Assembly (NCBI GenBank): GCA_905480305.1
Contig: CAJQPV010000054.1
Coordinates: 1-10,282 of the forward strand
Reading direction: 5' to 3'
Length of the DNA stretch: 10,282 nucleotides
DNA from: an uncultured Gammaproteobacteria bacterium
Lineage (GTDB): Bacteria > Pseudomonadota > Gammaproteobacteria > UBA9214
This document shows positions 1 to 6,449 of this stretch, piece by piece. The stretch's first letter is position 1. Each line of letters begins with the position of its first letter. Below the pieces are notes generated by a model. It saw only the letters and a list, made by a program, of their open reading frames with translations. It was not told the origin of the DNA and made no database searches. The translations under genes and the position numbers were made by a program.

Positions 1-14
1 CGCCAACTACACCT

Positions 15-830
15 TCAGTGCAGGCTGTCCTTGCGGGCGAGGAAGCGCGCCTTCTCTGCTTCAGTGGGAATTTCTTTCGCGAGTATTTCAAACAACTGGT
101 CAACATTGCTGCTTTTCTTTAGTGCGCGCTTCAGCAACACGCCGGCCATGGGGCCAATAATCTGTGCCAGTTCCTCCTGTACCGTTTTCCTGATTGTTTC
201 GTCCAGATCCAGACCGATTTGCTGCGGACTGACTACAGCTGCAGCGGTTATCGCTTCTTCTCGAATCATTGCTTCCTGCAGGCCGCCATCTTCCGAAGAC
301 ACGACTTCATAGACCACGTGTTCCCTGACATGCTTGTCGTTGTGAACACCAATATAGCTGAATAGCTTCGGATTTTCCTTCGACAGACAACTAACCACGT
401 CATAATAGGTACGCGAGACCAGTAACTGGTTGGGTTCTGCAAAGCTCATGATGCGCTGCGCCGAGTTGATGCCGTCGCCAATGGTATTACGGTTACCGTT
501 GATGTCTTCCATGATCTTTATAGGGCCGAGGTTAATGCCCAGACGTACGCTGTAGCAGGTTGCGCAAATCGACTTCACCTGGATAAATGCGTCACGCAAG
601 CCGATAGCAACATACAGAATATCCTCGGGTGCTCCGAGGTAACACATGGCCATGCCGTCGCCAGTATCCAGCTTGATGGAGTCTTCATCAGGCAGCCCCT
701 TGAGGGCATCGACCACCAGCGTGCTGAAGTTCTGCTTCACCAGCATCTGCTGGTCATCCGGCAGCTTCGAGTAGTCGACAATATCCATGAACAGAACACT
801 GCACAGCCAGGTACGATTTTTACGCTCCAT
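15..830 (-). CDS. Class III adenylate/guanylate cyclase, soluble
   Basis: This 271-residue cytosolic protein has a class III nucleotidyl cyclase domain at about residues 8-178, expected to make a cyclic nucleotide from ATP or GTP. The metal-binding aspartates appear as D16 (LFMDIVDYS) and D58 (DTGDGM). The transition-state pair appears as N122 and R126 (GDGINSAQR). The usual adenine-selecting Lys and Asp are not at their expected places: Leu54 stands where Lys would precede TGD, and Asn115 or Thr116 stands before IGD. I therefore leave cAMP versus cGMP open. Residues 205-271 form a helical tail with an IGPMAGVLLKRA segment. From memory this resembles a small C-terminal module (DUF8082-like) of proteobacterial kinases and cyclases. 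There is no membrane segment or sensor. The start is well placed, with GGGAGG 9 nt before the ATG. The gene follows the HAMP sensor by only 16 nt, so the two are probably translated together and work together. Confidence 0.9.
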   Translation of the reverse strand: MERKNRTWLCSVLFMDIVDYSKLPDDQQMLVKQNFSTLVVDALKGLPDEDSIKLDTGDGMAMCYLGAPEDILYVAIGLRDAFIQVKSICATCYSVRLGINLGPIKIMEDINGNRNTIGDGINSAQRIMSFAEPNQLLVSRTYYDVVSCLSKENPKLFSYIGVHNDKHVREHVVYEVVSSEDGGLQEAMIREEAITAAAVVSPQQIGLDLDETIRKTVQEELAQIIGPMAGVLLKRALKKSSNVDQLFEILAKEIPTEAEKARFLARKDSLH

Positions 831-846
831 CAGCAGCAGCCTCCCG

Positions 847-1719
847 TTACTCTTCCAGCATCTTCATCGCCTTTTCCAGGCTGCGGCGCATGCGTGTGAA
901 GGATTTATTCAGATCTGAAATCTCGTCCTTGCCGGTATCATCAAAGGCCGGCACATCGGCATGACCGGTGCTGATTTCATCAGAGATATGCGCCATTTCC
1001 CGGACCCGATGGATAATCAGCCGGTTCAACATAATGTTAATCACGATAAAGATCAGCAGGAATATCACCAACAAAGACGCCATGAAGATCAGGAATTCCT
1101 TGCGCGACTTCTCCAGCGGCAGCGACATGGGCACACTGACAATCTGGCTGCCAACCACCTCGTCCATCTGCCAGCCAAAACCGTGTTGCTCGCCATACAG
1201 CTTGATCATGGTCTCGGGCGCGGCGTCCACGGTGCTGTGGCAGGTCAGGCAGTTTTTGTTGGTAATACGTATCGGTCGGGCGTAATAAAGCGATTTGCCC
1301 ATAGGTGTCATGCGCTCGCCGGAAATCTCCGGGATGTCCGGATTATTACGAAATATCTCAATAATATCTGTTTCCCAGTCGGTGGACTTGTCACGCGGGT
1401 TAGTCGGGTTAAGCGCGGCCTCCTTGTAAGTGTACTCCGGATATTTCTCGCGCACGGTCGCAAAATTCTGGGTGGCCGCATACGAGGGTACCGTTTGTGG
1501 CAAAAACTCACGCTTCGTCTGCAGCGCCAGCAATGGCCGGATTTCCTTGACGGTATAACCGCGAATCGCGAGCGCGGCTTCCATCATCATGCCGGCATGA
1601 TCAAGCACCTCCTCACGGGCATGTTTGTGCAGCACCGTATAGGACACGTAACCGGCTGCTCCCAACCCCAGCGCAAACAACACCAGTAAAACCAGGTTGA
1701 ACTTTGTGGCTATTCTCAT
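847..1719 (-). CDS. DUF3365/HAMP membrane sensor with CxxCH motif
   Basis: This 290-residue inner-membrane protein has a first membrane segment at about residues 8-28. A periplasmic domain of the DUF3365 (Tll0287-like) type follows to about residue 205. It contains C157-LT-CH161, the covalent haem c attachment signature, within the family-typical stretch ARPIRITNKNCLTCHS, and later GFGWQMDEVVGSQIVSVPM. A second membrane segment spans about 209-231 and a HAMP domain about 232-285 (DEISDLNKSFTRMRRS). The protein stops five residues later with no kinase, cyclase or chemotaxis output domain, although HAMP normally passes a signal to one. The natural partner is the cyclase encoded 16 nt downstream. 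The start is supported by an AGGGAGA ribosome site just upstream. Redox or small-gas sensing is inferred from the haem motif; the ligand is unknown. Confidence 0.88.
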   Translation of the reverse strand: MRIATKFNLVLLVLFALGLGAAGYVSYTVLHKHAREEVLDHAGMMMEAALAIRGYTVKEIRPLLALQTKREFLPQTVPSYAATQNFATVREKYPEYTYKEAALNPTNPRDKSTDWETDIIEIFRNNPDIPEISGERMTPMGKSLYYARPIRITNKNCLTCHSTVDAAPETMIKLYGEQHGFGWQMDEVVGSQIVSVPMSLPLEKSRKEFLIFMASLLVIFLLIFIVINIMLNRLIIHRVREMAHISDEISTGHADVPAFDDTGKDEISDLNKSFTRMRRSLEKAMKMLEE

Positions 1720-1747
1720 TGCATCTCTCCCTGTTTACGCCAGCATG

Positions 1748-2227
1748 TTATGAGGCTTTTTCGACGCAGGCCATGTAGTCATTCCATGCGCGCGTGAAAC
1801 CCGCCAGACTGAACGCAATCTCAACTCGCTGAGTGGCAGGATAGGTAGGCCAGAAGCGCATATATATTCGCACCCGGTTGCCCTTCCTGAATTGCTCTAT
1901 AAGCGCTGGCATGCCGGTATCGAAACGCAGGTTCTGCTCATCGTCGGCACTAACAGCCGTTATCATTGCATGGCCGTCAACCTGTAGTGCAGTATCATCA
2001 AAACCGGTATCCACATTGGAACCGGTCATCACCAGTAACCGTTGCTGGTTAATGTTCAGCCTGACCGAAGTGTCCTGATAGCCATCATGCCGGGTAATTT
2101 CATCCGTCTCCAGCACACAGGCCGTGGCGGAATCATGCAACAACCATTCGGCTTGCGCAGGGAAGCTTGCCAGCAACATGCCCGTCATAATGCCGTGCCT
2201 GAAGATCACGCCGTAGAAATTCCGCAC
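1748..2227 (-). CDS. Small secreted protein of unknown function
   Basis: This 159-residue protein starts at a GTG with an AGGGG-type ribosome site upstream. Residues 1-26 form a signal peptide: basic residues at 2 and 10, a hydrophobic core, and an AQA cleavage site before Glu27. The mature protein has about 133 residues and is probably periplasmic. It has two cysteines, C37 near the start and C154 near the end, which could pair. The body alternates hydrophobic and polar residues in a beta-rich pattern (VRLNINQQRLLVMTGS, RVRIYMRFWPTY). I do not recognise a named family. It is the first gene of the unit and lies 28 nt before the DUF3365/HAMP sensor. A periplasmic accessory role for that sensor is a reasonable inference, but only from position. 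Confidence 0.78.
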   Translation of the reverse strand: MRNFYGVIFRHGIMTGMLLASFPAQAEWLLHDSATACVLETDEITRHDGYQDTSVRLNINQQRLLVMTGSNVDTGFDDTALQVDGHAMITAVSADDEQNLRFDTGMPALIEQFRKGNRVRIYMRFWPTYPATQRVEIAFSLAGFTRAWNDYMACVEKAS

Positions 2228-2271
2228 TACCCGCCCCTGCTTTCCGCGCTGCCCCTAAATAACCACTTGGC

Positions 2272-2324
2272 CACTAAAAATAAAAGCAAAATCTGCCAGT
2301 CAGGGTCTGTTTGAGTGGCTGGCA
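2272..2324 (-). terminator. Possible rho-independent terminator
   Basis: Arms at 2294-2302 and 2316-2324 pair as a 9-bp stem with one G-T wobble on the plus strand, which becomes a C-A mismatch on the minus strand, around a 13-nt loop. Read on the minus strand, the stem is followed by a T-rich run (2272-2293). It lies downstream of the unknown protein gene ending at 2361 and would separate that unit from the cyclase unit. The stem is modest, so this is tentative. No convincing promoter for the secreted-protein gene was found in the 133-bp gap. Confidence 0.4.
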
Positions 2325-2360
2325 ATATACACCCTTACCACTATAGCTGAAAGCCTCAAG

Positions 2361-3374
2361 CTAGCTATCTGTCTGTGCATCAAGTTCGACATAAAAAGGC
2401 GGCAACACAACATCCTCAACATGCTGTTCCGGCAAAGTATCACGCAAGCGCACCTCAACCAGCGCCGCTTCCAGCACAGGCCGGTTGATAATCTCGGGAT
2501 ACAGCTTGTACTGTTTCTCCATTTTTACCGCCTGCAGCCGTGCATAATTTTCATATCGGCCACGCACATCGGCTGCAAGTGTTGGCAACAGCAATAACCA
2601 TGGCGCCTGCCAGCCAATGAAATCACCCAGCAATTGCCGGTGAGCTGCATCATGGCGCTGCAGCTCCAGCAGGTTTACCGGAAAATCGCCGGCTGCCAGT
2701 TGCCGCGCCAGCAGCGAAGAATCAAGATTGACACCTGCCAGTCCCTGTGACGGCCCATCTGCAGTTCTCTCAAAAAGCTGGGCCGCAGCTTCCGGACCGG
2801 CGCAGCCGTTGATATAAGCGCACAGGTAATCGGTGACTACGCTTGCAGTTGCGGCAAGTTTCAGTGCTTTCGCAGCCGAAGAGACAAAGGTTCTTCTGCA
2901 CTCCAGGCCGGGCGTCCATCTCAGTGACTGCTGCAGGTTTATCTCGTCACGTTCCGGCGCACTGTCTATCAGTACCAGCGGCCGGCTTTCCTTATCCAGC
3001 AACCAGAGTTCAAAGGTGTCAGTGAAGCGAAATGGAACATCTTCGTGCACCTTCAGCAGATGCTCGTATACAGTAGCCCCCAGCTCCTCCATCGCCCGAA
3101 ATTCACTGGACGGAAAAATCGGGCCACGCCTGAGACCGGCTGCGGCAGACCAGTTGCCATAGCGGATATCGCTGACCTGGTGTTTTTTACCCCCCCGGGA
3201 TGACTCGTCCAGAAGCGACTCATTGCTGACATAAATATCCCAGTGCACACCGTCTGCCGTTACCGCCTCGGCCGAGCGGTAGCGTATACAATTGATAATG
3301 CCGCGATAGGGATTCAGCAGGCGTTGTGAATAACAGTAAAAGGACATTTGACCGCTGCAGATGATTGGCCTCAA
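2361..3374 (-). CDS. Conserved hypothetical protein, about 330 aa
   Basis: I do not recognise a functional family here. The longest frame opens at a TTG (3374) and gives 337 residues. An ATG at 3347 gives 328 residues starting MSFYCYSQRLLNPYRGIINC and looks like the more natural start, though neither has a strong ribosome site. The N-terminal third is rich in aromatic and charged residues (YRGIINCIRYRSAEAVTADG, VHWDIYVSNESLL) and suggests a compact alpha/beta domain. The C-terminal half is mostly helical and Leu/Ala-rich, with an LGDFIGWQAPWLLLLPTLA segment too short and isolated to call a membrane anchor. There is no signal peptide, so a cytosolic location is likely. It is the last gene of a three-gene unit behind a methyltransferase and a 74-codon gene. 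Frame length, codon character and position support a real gene. Confidence 0.8.
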   Translation of the reverse strand: MRPIICSGQMSFYCYSQRLLNPYRGIINCIRYRSAEAVTADGVHWDIYVSNESLLDESSRGGKKHQVSDIRYGNWSAAAGLRRGPIFPSSEFRAMEELGATVYEHLLKVHEDVPFRFTDTFELWLLDKESRPLVLIDSAPERDEINLQQSLRWTPGLECRRTFVSSAAKALKLAATASVVTDYLCAYINGCAGPEAAAQLFERTADGPSQGLAGVNLDSSLLARQLAAGDFPVNLLELQRHDAAHRQLLGDFIGWQAPWLLLLPTLAADVRGRYENYARLQAVKMEKQYKLYPEIINRPVLEAALVEVRLRDTLPEQHVEDVVLPPFYVELDAQTDS

Positions 3375-3389
3375 CAGGCCTGTTTCATT

Positions 3390-3614
3390 TCAATGCGTAT
3401 CCGGCAACGCATCACCGCACTCCAGCCCTGCATGATAACGCCGATGCTGTCTGATGACCGCCCTTGCAGACTCGCCGTAACGACGCAACCACTGCGCCAG
3501 CACGGCATCGCTGATTTGCGAACCGGCAGCCAGCTGCCGCTCAAGTCGCTGCAGGCCCTCGTCTGAGAGACGCTCTGTGCGTGAAACCCCGGGTAACGGC
3601 TGCCTGTCTTTCAT
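3390..3614 (-). CDS. Small hypothetical protein, 74 aa
   Basis: This short frame fits tightly between the methyltransferase (15-nt gap) and the unknown protein (15-42-nt gap, depending on that start). The product is mostly helical, basic and Arg-rich, with no signal peptide and no cysteine pair. A central stretch, LSDEGLQRLERQLAAGSQIS, leads into an aromatic/Arg helix (LAQWLRRYGESARAVIRQH). That could suit nucleic-acid or protein binding, but nothing identifies the function. The ribosome site before the ATG at 3614 is weak, so translation may rely on coupling to the upstream gene. The opposite-strand frame over part of this region has no comparable context. Confidence 0.6.
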   Translation of the reverse strand: MKDRQPLPGVSRTERLSDEGLQRLERQLAAGSQISDAVLAQWLRRYGESARAVIRQHRRYHAGLECGDALPDTH

Positions 3615-3629
3615 AAAATCATACGGCGA

Positions 3630-4469
3630 TTATTTCTCGGCCACCAGAAAACACACCCAGCCCGGGTCCGCCTCTCCAACCGTTGCCGGCTTGTACTTTC
3701 CGGTACCCTCACCGGTTTCGTCATCGGTTTGTTCCCAGTAGACCTGCACACGCGAGAAGCCGGCCCCGGTCAGCAGTTCCTGCAATTCCGGTAGCGTCCA
3801 CAGGCGCCAGTCGTAGGTAAATGCCTTTTTCATTTTAGATCCATCCGGGAAACTGAAATGAATATGGCAGAGAATCTCACCACTAATCGGGTTATAGCTG
3901 GCATGTTCCCAGATATATTTAAAGCCCTTGAGTTTGCGTTTTTCCTTTATTTCCTTGAAGGATTCATAACCGCCAAAGGCATCCATAAACAGCACACCGT
4001 CATCTGCCAGTCCCTTGAGCACCTGGCGGAAATAGCCGCCGAGCTGCTCACGTGTCTTGAAGATCTGGTAACTGAAATTCATGGCAAGCACAACATCCAC
4101 CGGCTTCGGTGTGGTGACCTTGCAGACATCTTCCTGCAGCAGGCTGACACGTATATGAGCACCGGGTTTAAGTCGGGAAAGATTATGCTCCCTGCCCCAG
4201 TCAAGCACGTCACCATCAATATCAACCCCTACGGCGGTGTGGTCGGGCTTGCGTTTAACCCATTCACAGCACATACCGGCAGTACCGCAGAAGTCTTCCC
4301 GCAAGTACCGTGCTTTGCGCTTGCGCAGCTTGCGAAAGGTCTTGCTGACAAACTTGTATTCCGAGGCAACACACTGCACAGATTTCTCATATAACACATG
4401 CCGGTCGGCCAGCTCGGCCATGGTCTGTTTTCCCTTGCGGCGGCACTCCTTGACATTCTTCTGATTCAT
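3630..4469 (-). CDS. Class I SAM-dependent methyltransferase
   Basis: This 279-residue soluble enzyme has a Rossmann-fold methyltransferase core. Motif I is at about 57-71 (LREDFCGTAGMCCEWV, in place of the common E/DxGxGxG). The acidic residue that binds the ribose of SAM follows at D83 (AVGVDIDGDVLDWG). Motif IV-like VDVVLAMNFSYQIF is at about 124-137 and a post-core strand, GVLFMDAFGGYESF, comes later. The C-terminal half carries a beta-rich substrate lid. The target cannot be read from the sequence. The start at 4469 has an AGGAA ribosome site at good spacing. An internal ATG at residue 17 (MAELADRHVLYEKS) also has AAGGGA upstream and opens the conserved region, so the first 16 basic residues may be absent. 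It is the first gene of a minus-strand unit. Confidence 0.88.
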   Translation of the reverse strand: MNQKNVKECRRKGKQTMAELADRHVLYEKSVQCVASEYKFVSKTFRKLRKRKARYLREDFCGTAGMCCEWVKRKPDHTAVGVDIDGDVLDWGREHNLSRLKPGAHIRVSLLQEDVCKVTTPKPVDVVLAMNFSYQIFKTREQLGGYFRQVLKGLADDGVLFMDAFGGYESFKEIKEKRKLKGFKYIWEHASYNPISGEILCHIHFSFPDGSKMKKAFTYDWRLWTLPELQELLTGAGFSRVQVYWEQTDDETGEGTGKYKPATVGEADPGWVCFLVAEK

Positions 4470-4762
4470 GGCGGCTTCCTGTTAAATGATGGTTACCTTG
4501 TCAACACCAGCCTGATAGTTCCGGGTCAGGTCCGGCGCACAAAATATAATGCATGCACAAGTATGCCATGAACCACAGACAAACCGCACCCGCCGCGACA
4601 TACATGCTATATTTTACCGGCAGGATAACGACCTTGCCGTACTGATCGAAACACTGCATCATTAACCGGAAATTTCCGGCAAGCCTGGCATTTTCACCGG
4701 ATAAGCAACCGGCGATAACGCTATAAACAAGACACTTAACGGCAGCATGAGCGCGACACACC
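4470..4762. promoter_or_regulatory. Divergent intergenic control region
   Basis: These 293 bases separate the minus-strand methyltransferase unit from ppa and must hold both promoters. For ppa I see an extended -10 (TGCTATATT, 4605-4613) and a TATAAA at 4722-4727, both without a good -35. On the minus strand an AT-rich TATATT lies near 4543-4550, again with a poor -35. A perfect 14-bp palindrome sits at 4666-4679. A related string, CCGGCAGGATAACG near 4617-4630 and CCGGCGATAACG near 4709-4720, occurs on either side of it. No RNA gene or riboswitch was recognised. Exact promoters are uncertain. Confidence 0.5.
4666..4679. repeat. Perfect 14-bp palindrome, possible operator
   Basis: The sequence CCGGAAATTTCCGG equals its own reverse complement. 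It lies about 90 bp before ppa, between the two weak -10 candidates, where a dimeric regulator could act. There is no flanking T-run that would make it a terminator. The binding role is inferred from symmetry and position only. Confidence 0.4.
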
Positions 4763-5311
4763 ATGAACCTTGACCGAGTCTCCTACGGCAACAATGCACC
4801 CGAAGAAATCAATGTCATCATCGAAATTCCGGCACACAGTGACCCGGTAAAGTACGAGGTCGACAAGGAGACAGGCGCCATGTTTGTGGACCGTTTCATG
4901 AACACGGCCATGCACTACCCCTGCAACTATGGATACATACCCAACACCCTGTCTGAAGATGGCGACCCGGTGGACGTACTGGTCATCACCCCGATACCGC
5001 TGGTCAGTGGCTCAGTCATCAGTTGTCGCCCGATCAGCATCATGAACATGACGGATGAATCCGGGCCGGATGCCAAGATTCTGGCCGTACCGGCCGACAG
5101 GCTTTCCACGCACTACCGCCACATACATACCATGCAGGACCTGCCACAGCAGTTACTCGACCAGATCGCGCACTTCTTCGATCACTATAAGGATCTCGAG
5201 GCCAACAAGTGGGTAGATATCCATGGCTGGGAAGACCGTGATGCTGCTTACATGGAAATTACCTCGAGCATCGAGCGCTTCAACAATGCACCAGTCAAGC
5301 CCTGCTTCTGA
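4763..5311 (+). CDS. ppa: Inorganic pyrophosphatase, family I
   Basis: This soluble Mg-dependent enzyme hydrolyses pyrophosphate to two phosphates and so pulls biosynthetic reactions forward. At 182 residues it is close to the 176 of the E. coli enzyme. The full active site is visible: E21 (IIEIP), K30 and E32 (KYEV), R44, Y52 and Y56 ([10 protein letters not shown]), the metal-binding set D66, D68 and D71 ([10 protein letters not shown]), D98, D103 and K105 ([10 protein letters not shown]), and Y142-K143 ([14 protein letters not shown]). The start codon has no strong ribosome site. An out-of-frame ATG at 4747 opens an eight-codon frame overlapping it, probably by chance. It heads the plus-strand operon, and its TGA is directly followed by the glk ATG. 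Confidence 0.96.
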   Translation: MNLDRVSYGNNAPEEINVIIEIPAHSDPVKYEVDKETGAMFVDRFMNTAMHYPCNYGYIPNTLSEDGDPVDVLVITPIPLVSGSVISCRPISIMNMTDESGPDAKILAVPADRLSTHYRHIHTMQDLPQQLLDQIAHFFDHYKDLEANKWVDIHGWEDRDAAYMEITSSIERFNNAPVKPCF

Positions 5312-6316
5312 ATGAATACTCCAGCGCATTACGTACTTGCCGGCGATATCGGTGGCACCAACACCCGGCTGGCAGTGGTTGATGTCAGTGACAGGCAACC
5401 GCATATCACGCAGAAGACCAATTACCCGAGCCAGGAATATGCTTCCCTGAAAGCTGTCCTGGCTGCCTTTTCCGAAACACACCGGCATCCGCTGCAAGCT
5501 GCCTGCCTGGGCGTCGCCGGCCCGGTACACGGTCAAACAGCCAGCATCACCAACCTGCCCTGGCAACTTGATGCGAGGGAAATTGCTGCACAACTGAATA
5601 TTGAGAAGGTGTCACTGCTGAATGACCTGGAGGCCACGGCCTGGGGCCTGCGCACCCTGCAGGAGAGTGATCTGCTCACCCTGCAGGCAGGCGTCAATCC
5701 GTCCAGTGGCAATGCCGCCATCATTGCGGCAGGCACCGGTCTCGGTCAGGCCGGTTTGTATTTTGATGGCCGGCAACATCACCCGTTTGCCTGTGAAGGC
5801 GGACATAGCGATTTCAGCCCGCAGACCGAACTGGACATGGCACTGTTCCGCCACCTGTCAAAAAAGCACGACCACGTCAGCTGGGAGCGCGTCGTGTGCG
5901 GCGACGGACTGGTCAACATCCATGCATTCCTGTGCGAATTGCGGCAATGTGCAGCACCTGACTGGTTACAGCAAATGATGCGCGAAGGCGACGCAGCGGC
6001 GGCGATTTCCAGCAGCGCACAACAGGGACGCGATCCTGTCTGCGCCGAGGCACTGGGTCTGTTTGTACATCTCTACGGTGTCGAGGCAGGCAATCTTGCG
6101 CTGAAAATGATGGCAACCGGCGGCCTCTACATAGCCGGCGGCATAGCGCCGAAAATCCTCGAACAGTTACAGGATGGCACCTTCATACAGGCGTTTCGTG
6201 CCAAGGGGCGCATGCGGGCGCTGATAGAACGTATCCCGGTGGCGGTGGTATTAAACGATGATACCGCACTGCAGGTTGCGGCCGTATTTGCAGCCGTTGA
6301 ATCCAGTGTTGCATAG
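5312..6316 (+). CDS. glk: Glucokinase, bacterial Glk family
   Basis: This cytosolic enzyme phosphorylates glucose with ATP to give glucose 6-phosphate, the substrate of Zwf encoded downstream. At 334 residues it is near the family norm (E. coli Glk has 321). The phosphate-1 loop is GDIGGTNTRLAV (11-22), the catalytic Asp is D105 (LLNDLEATAWGL), the adenosine-side glycine loop is IIAAGTGLGQAGL (137-149), and the sugar-binding segment is CEGGHSDFSPQ (161-171, E162 and H165). HVSWERVVCGDGLVNIH (188-204) matches the E. coli Glk region. No zinc-binding CxCGxxGC motif is present, so this is the Glk type and not the ROK type. The ATG abuts the ppa stop with no gap, so translation is probably coupled. 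Confidence 0.95.
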   Translation: MNTPAHYVLAGDIGGTNTRLAVVDVSDRQPHITQKTNYPSQEYASLKAVLAAFSETHRHPLQAACLGVAGPVHGQTASITNLPWQLDAREIAAQLNIEKVSLLNDLEATAWGLRTLQESDLLTLQAGVNPSSGNAAIIAAGTGLGQAGLYFDGRQHHPFACEGGHSDFSPQTELDMALFRHLSKKHDHVSWERVVCGDGLVNIHAFLCELRQCAAPDWLQQMMREGDAAAAISSSAQQGRDPVCAEALGLFVHLYGVEAGNLALKMMATGGLYIAGGIAPKILEQLQDGTFIQAFRAKGRMRALIERIPVAVVLNDDTALQVAAVFAAVESSVA

Positions 6317-6335
6317 ATTTTTTCAGCCGCAGAAC

Positions 6336-6449
6336 ATGCCTGGCAAACTGGCAAACCCGCGTGCTATATGTCTGGCGGTGCCTGTTGCAATTGTAGACGC
6401 CGTGGTTGATAAGCTGCGACCACTGCTGCAATCGGGAGGCGACAAGTGA
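6336..6449 (+). pseudogene. gnd: Remnant of 6-phosphogluconate dehydrogenase
   Basis: This 37-codon frame between glk and zwf encodes LANPRAICLAVPVAIVDAVV followed by DKLRPLLQSGGDK. From memory of the family, this lines up with the Gnd N-terminal domain segment of the form LAxPRAVWLMVPAxxVDxxIDxLxPLLExGD, which precedes the IDGGNS motif. Upstream dinucleotide binding and downstream catalytic parts are both missing, so only an internal slice remains. Its TGA (6447-6449) overlaps the zwf GTG, and its codons for S-G-G supply the zwf ribosome site. A deletion that removed gnd but kept this edge would explain it. Chance similarity or a small real leader peptide remain possible. No strong ribosome site precedes the ATG. 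Confidence 0.55.

Noticed and set aside
961..1689. 242-codon plus-strand frame
   Set aside because: It is antisense to the DUF3365/HAMP gene, rich in His, Gln and Arg, and has no recognisable motif. The minus-strand frame has clear domains.
3858..4394. 178-codon plus-strand frame
   Set aside because: It is antisense to the methyltransferase, whose SAM motifs are clear, and has no family features of its own.
4501..4764. 87-codon minus-strand frame before ppa
   Set aside because: It starts inside the ppa start codon, has an odd Cys/Met-rich composition, shows no ribosome site, and fills the expected divergent promoter region.
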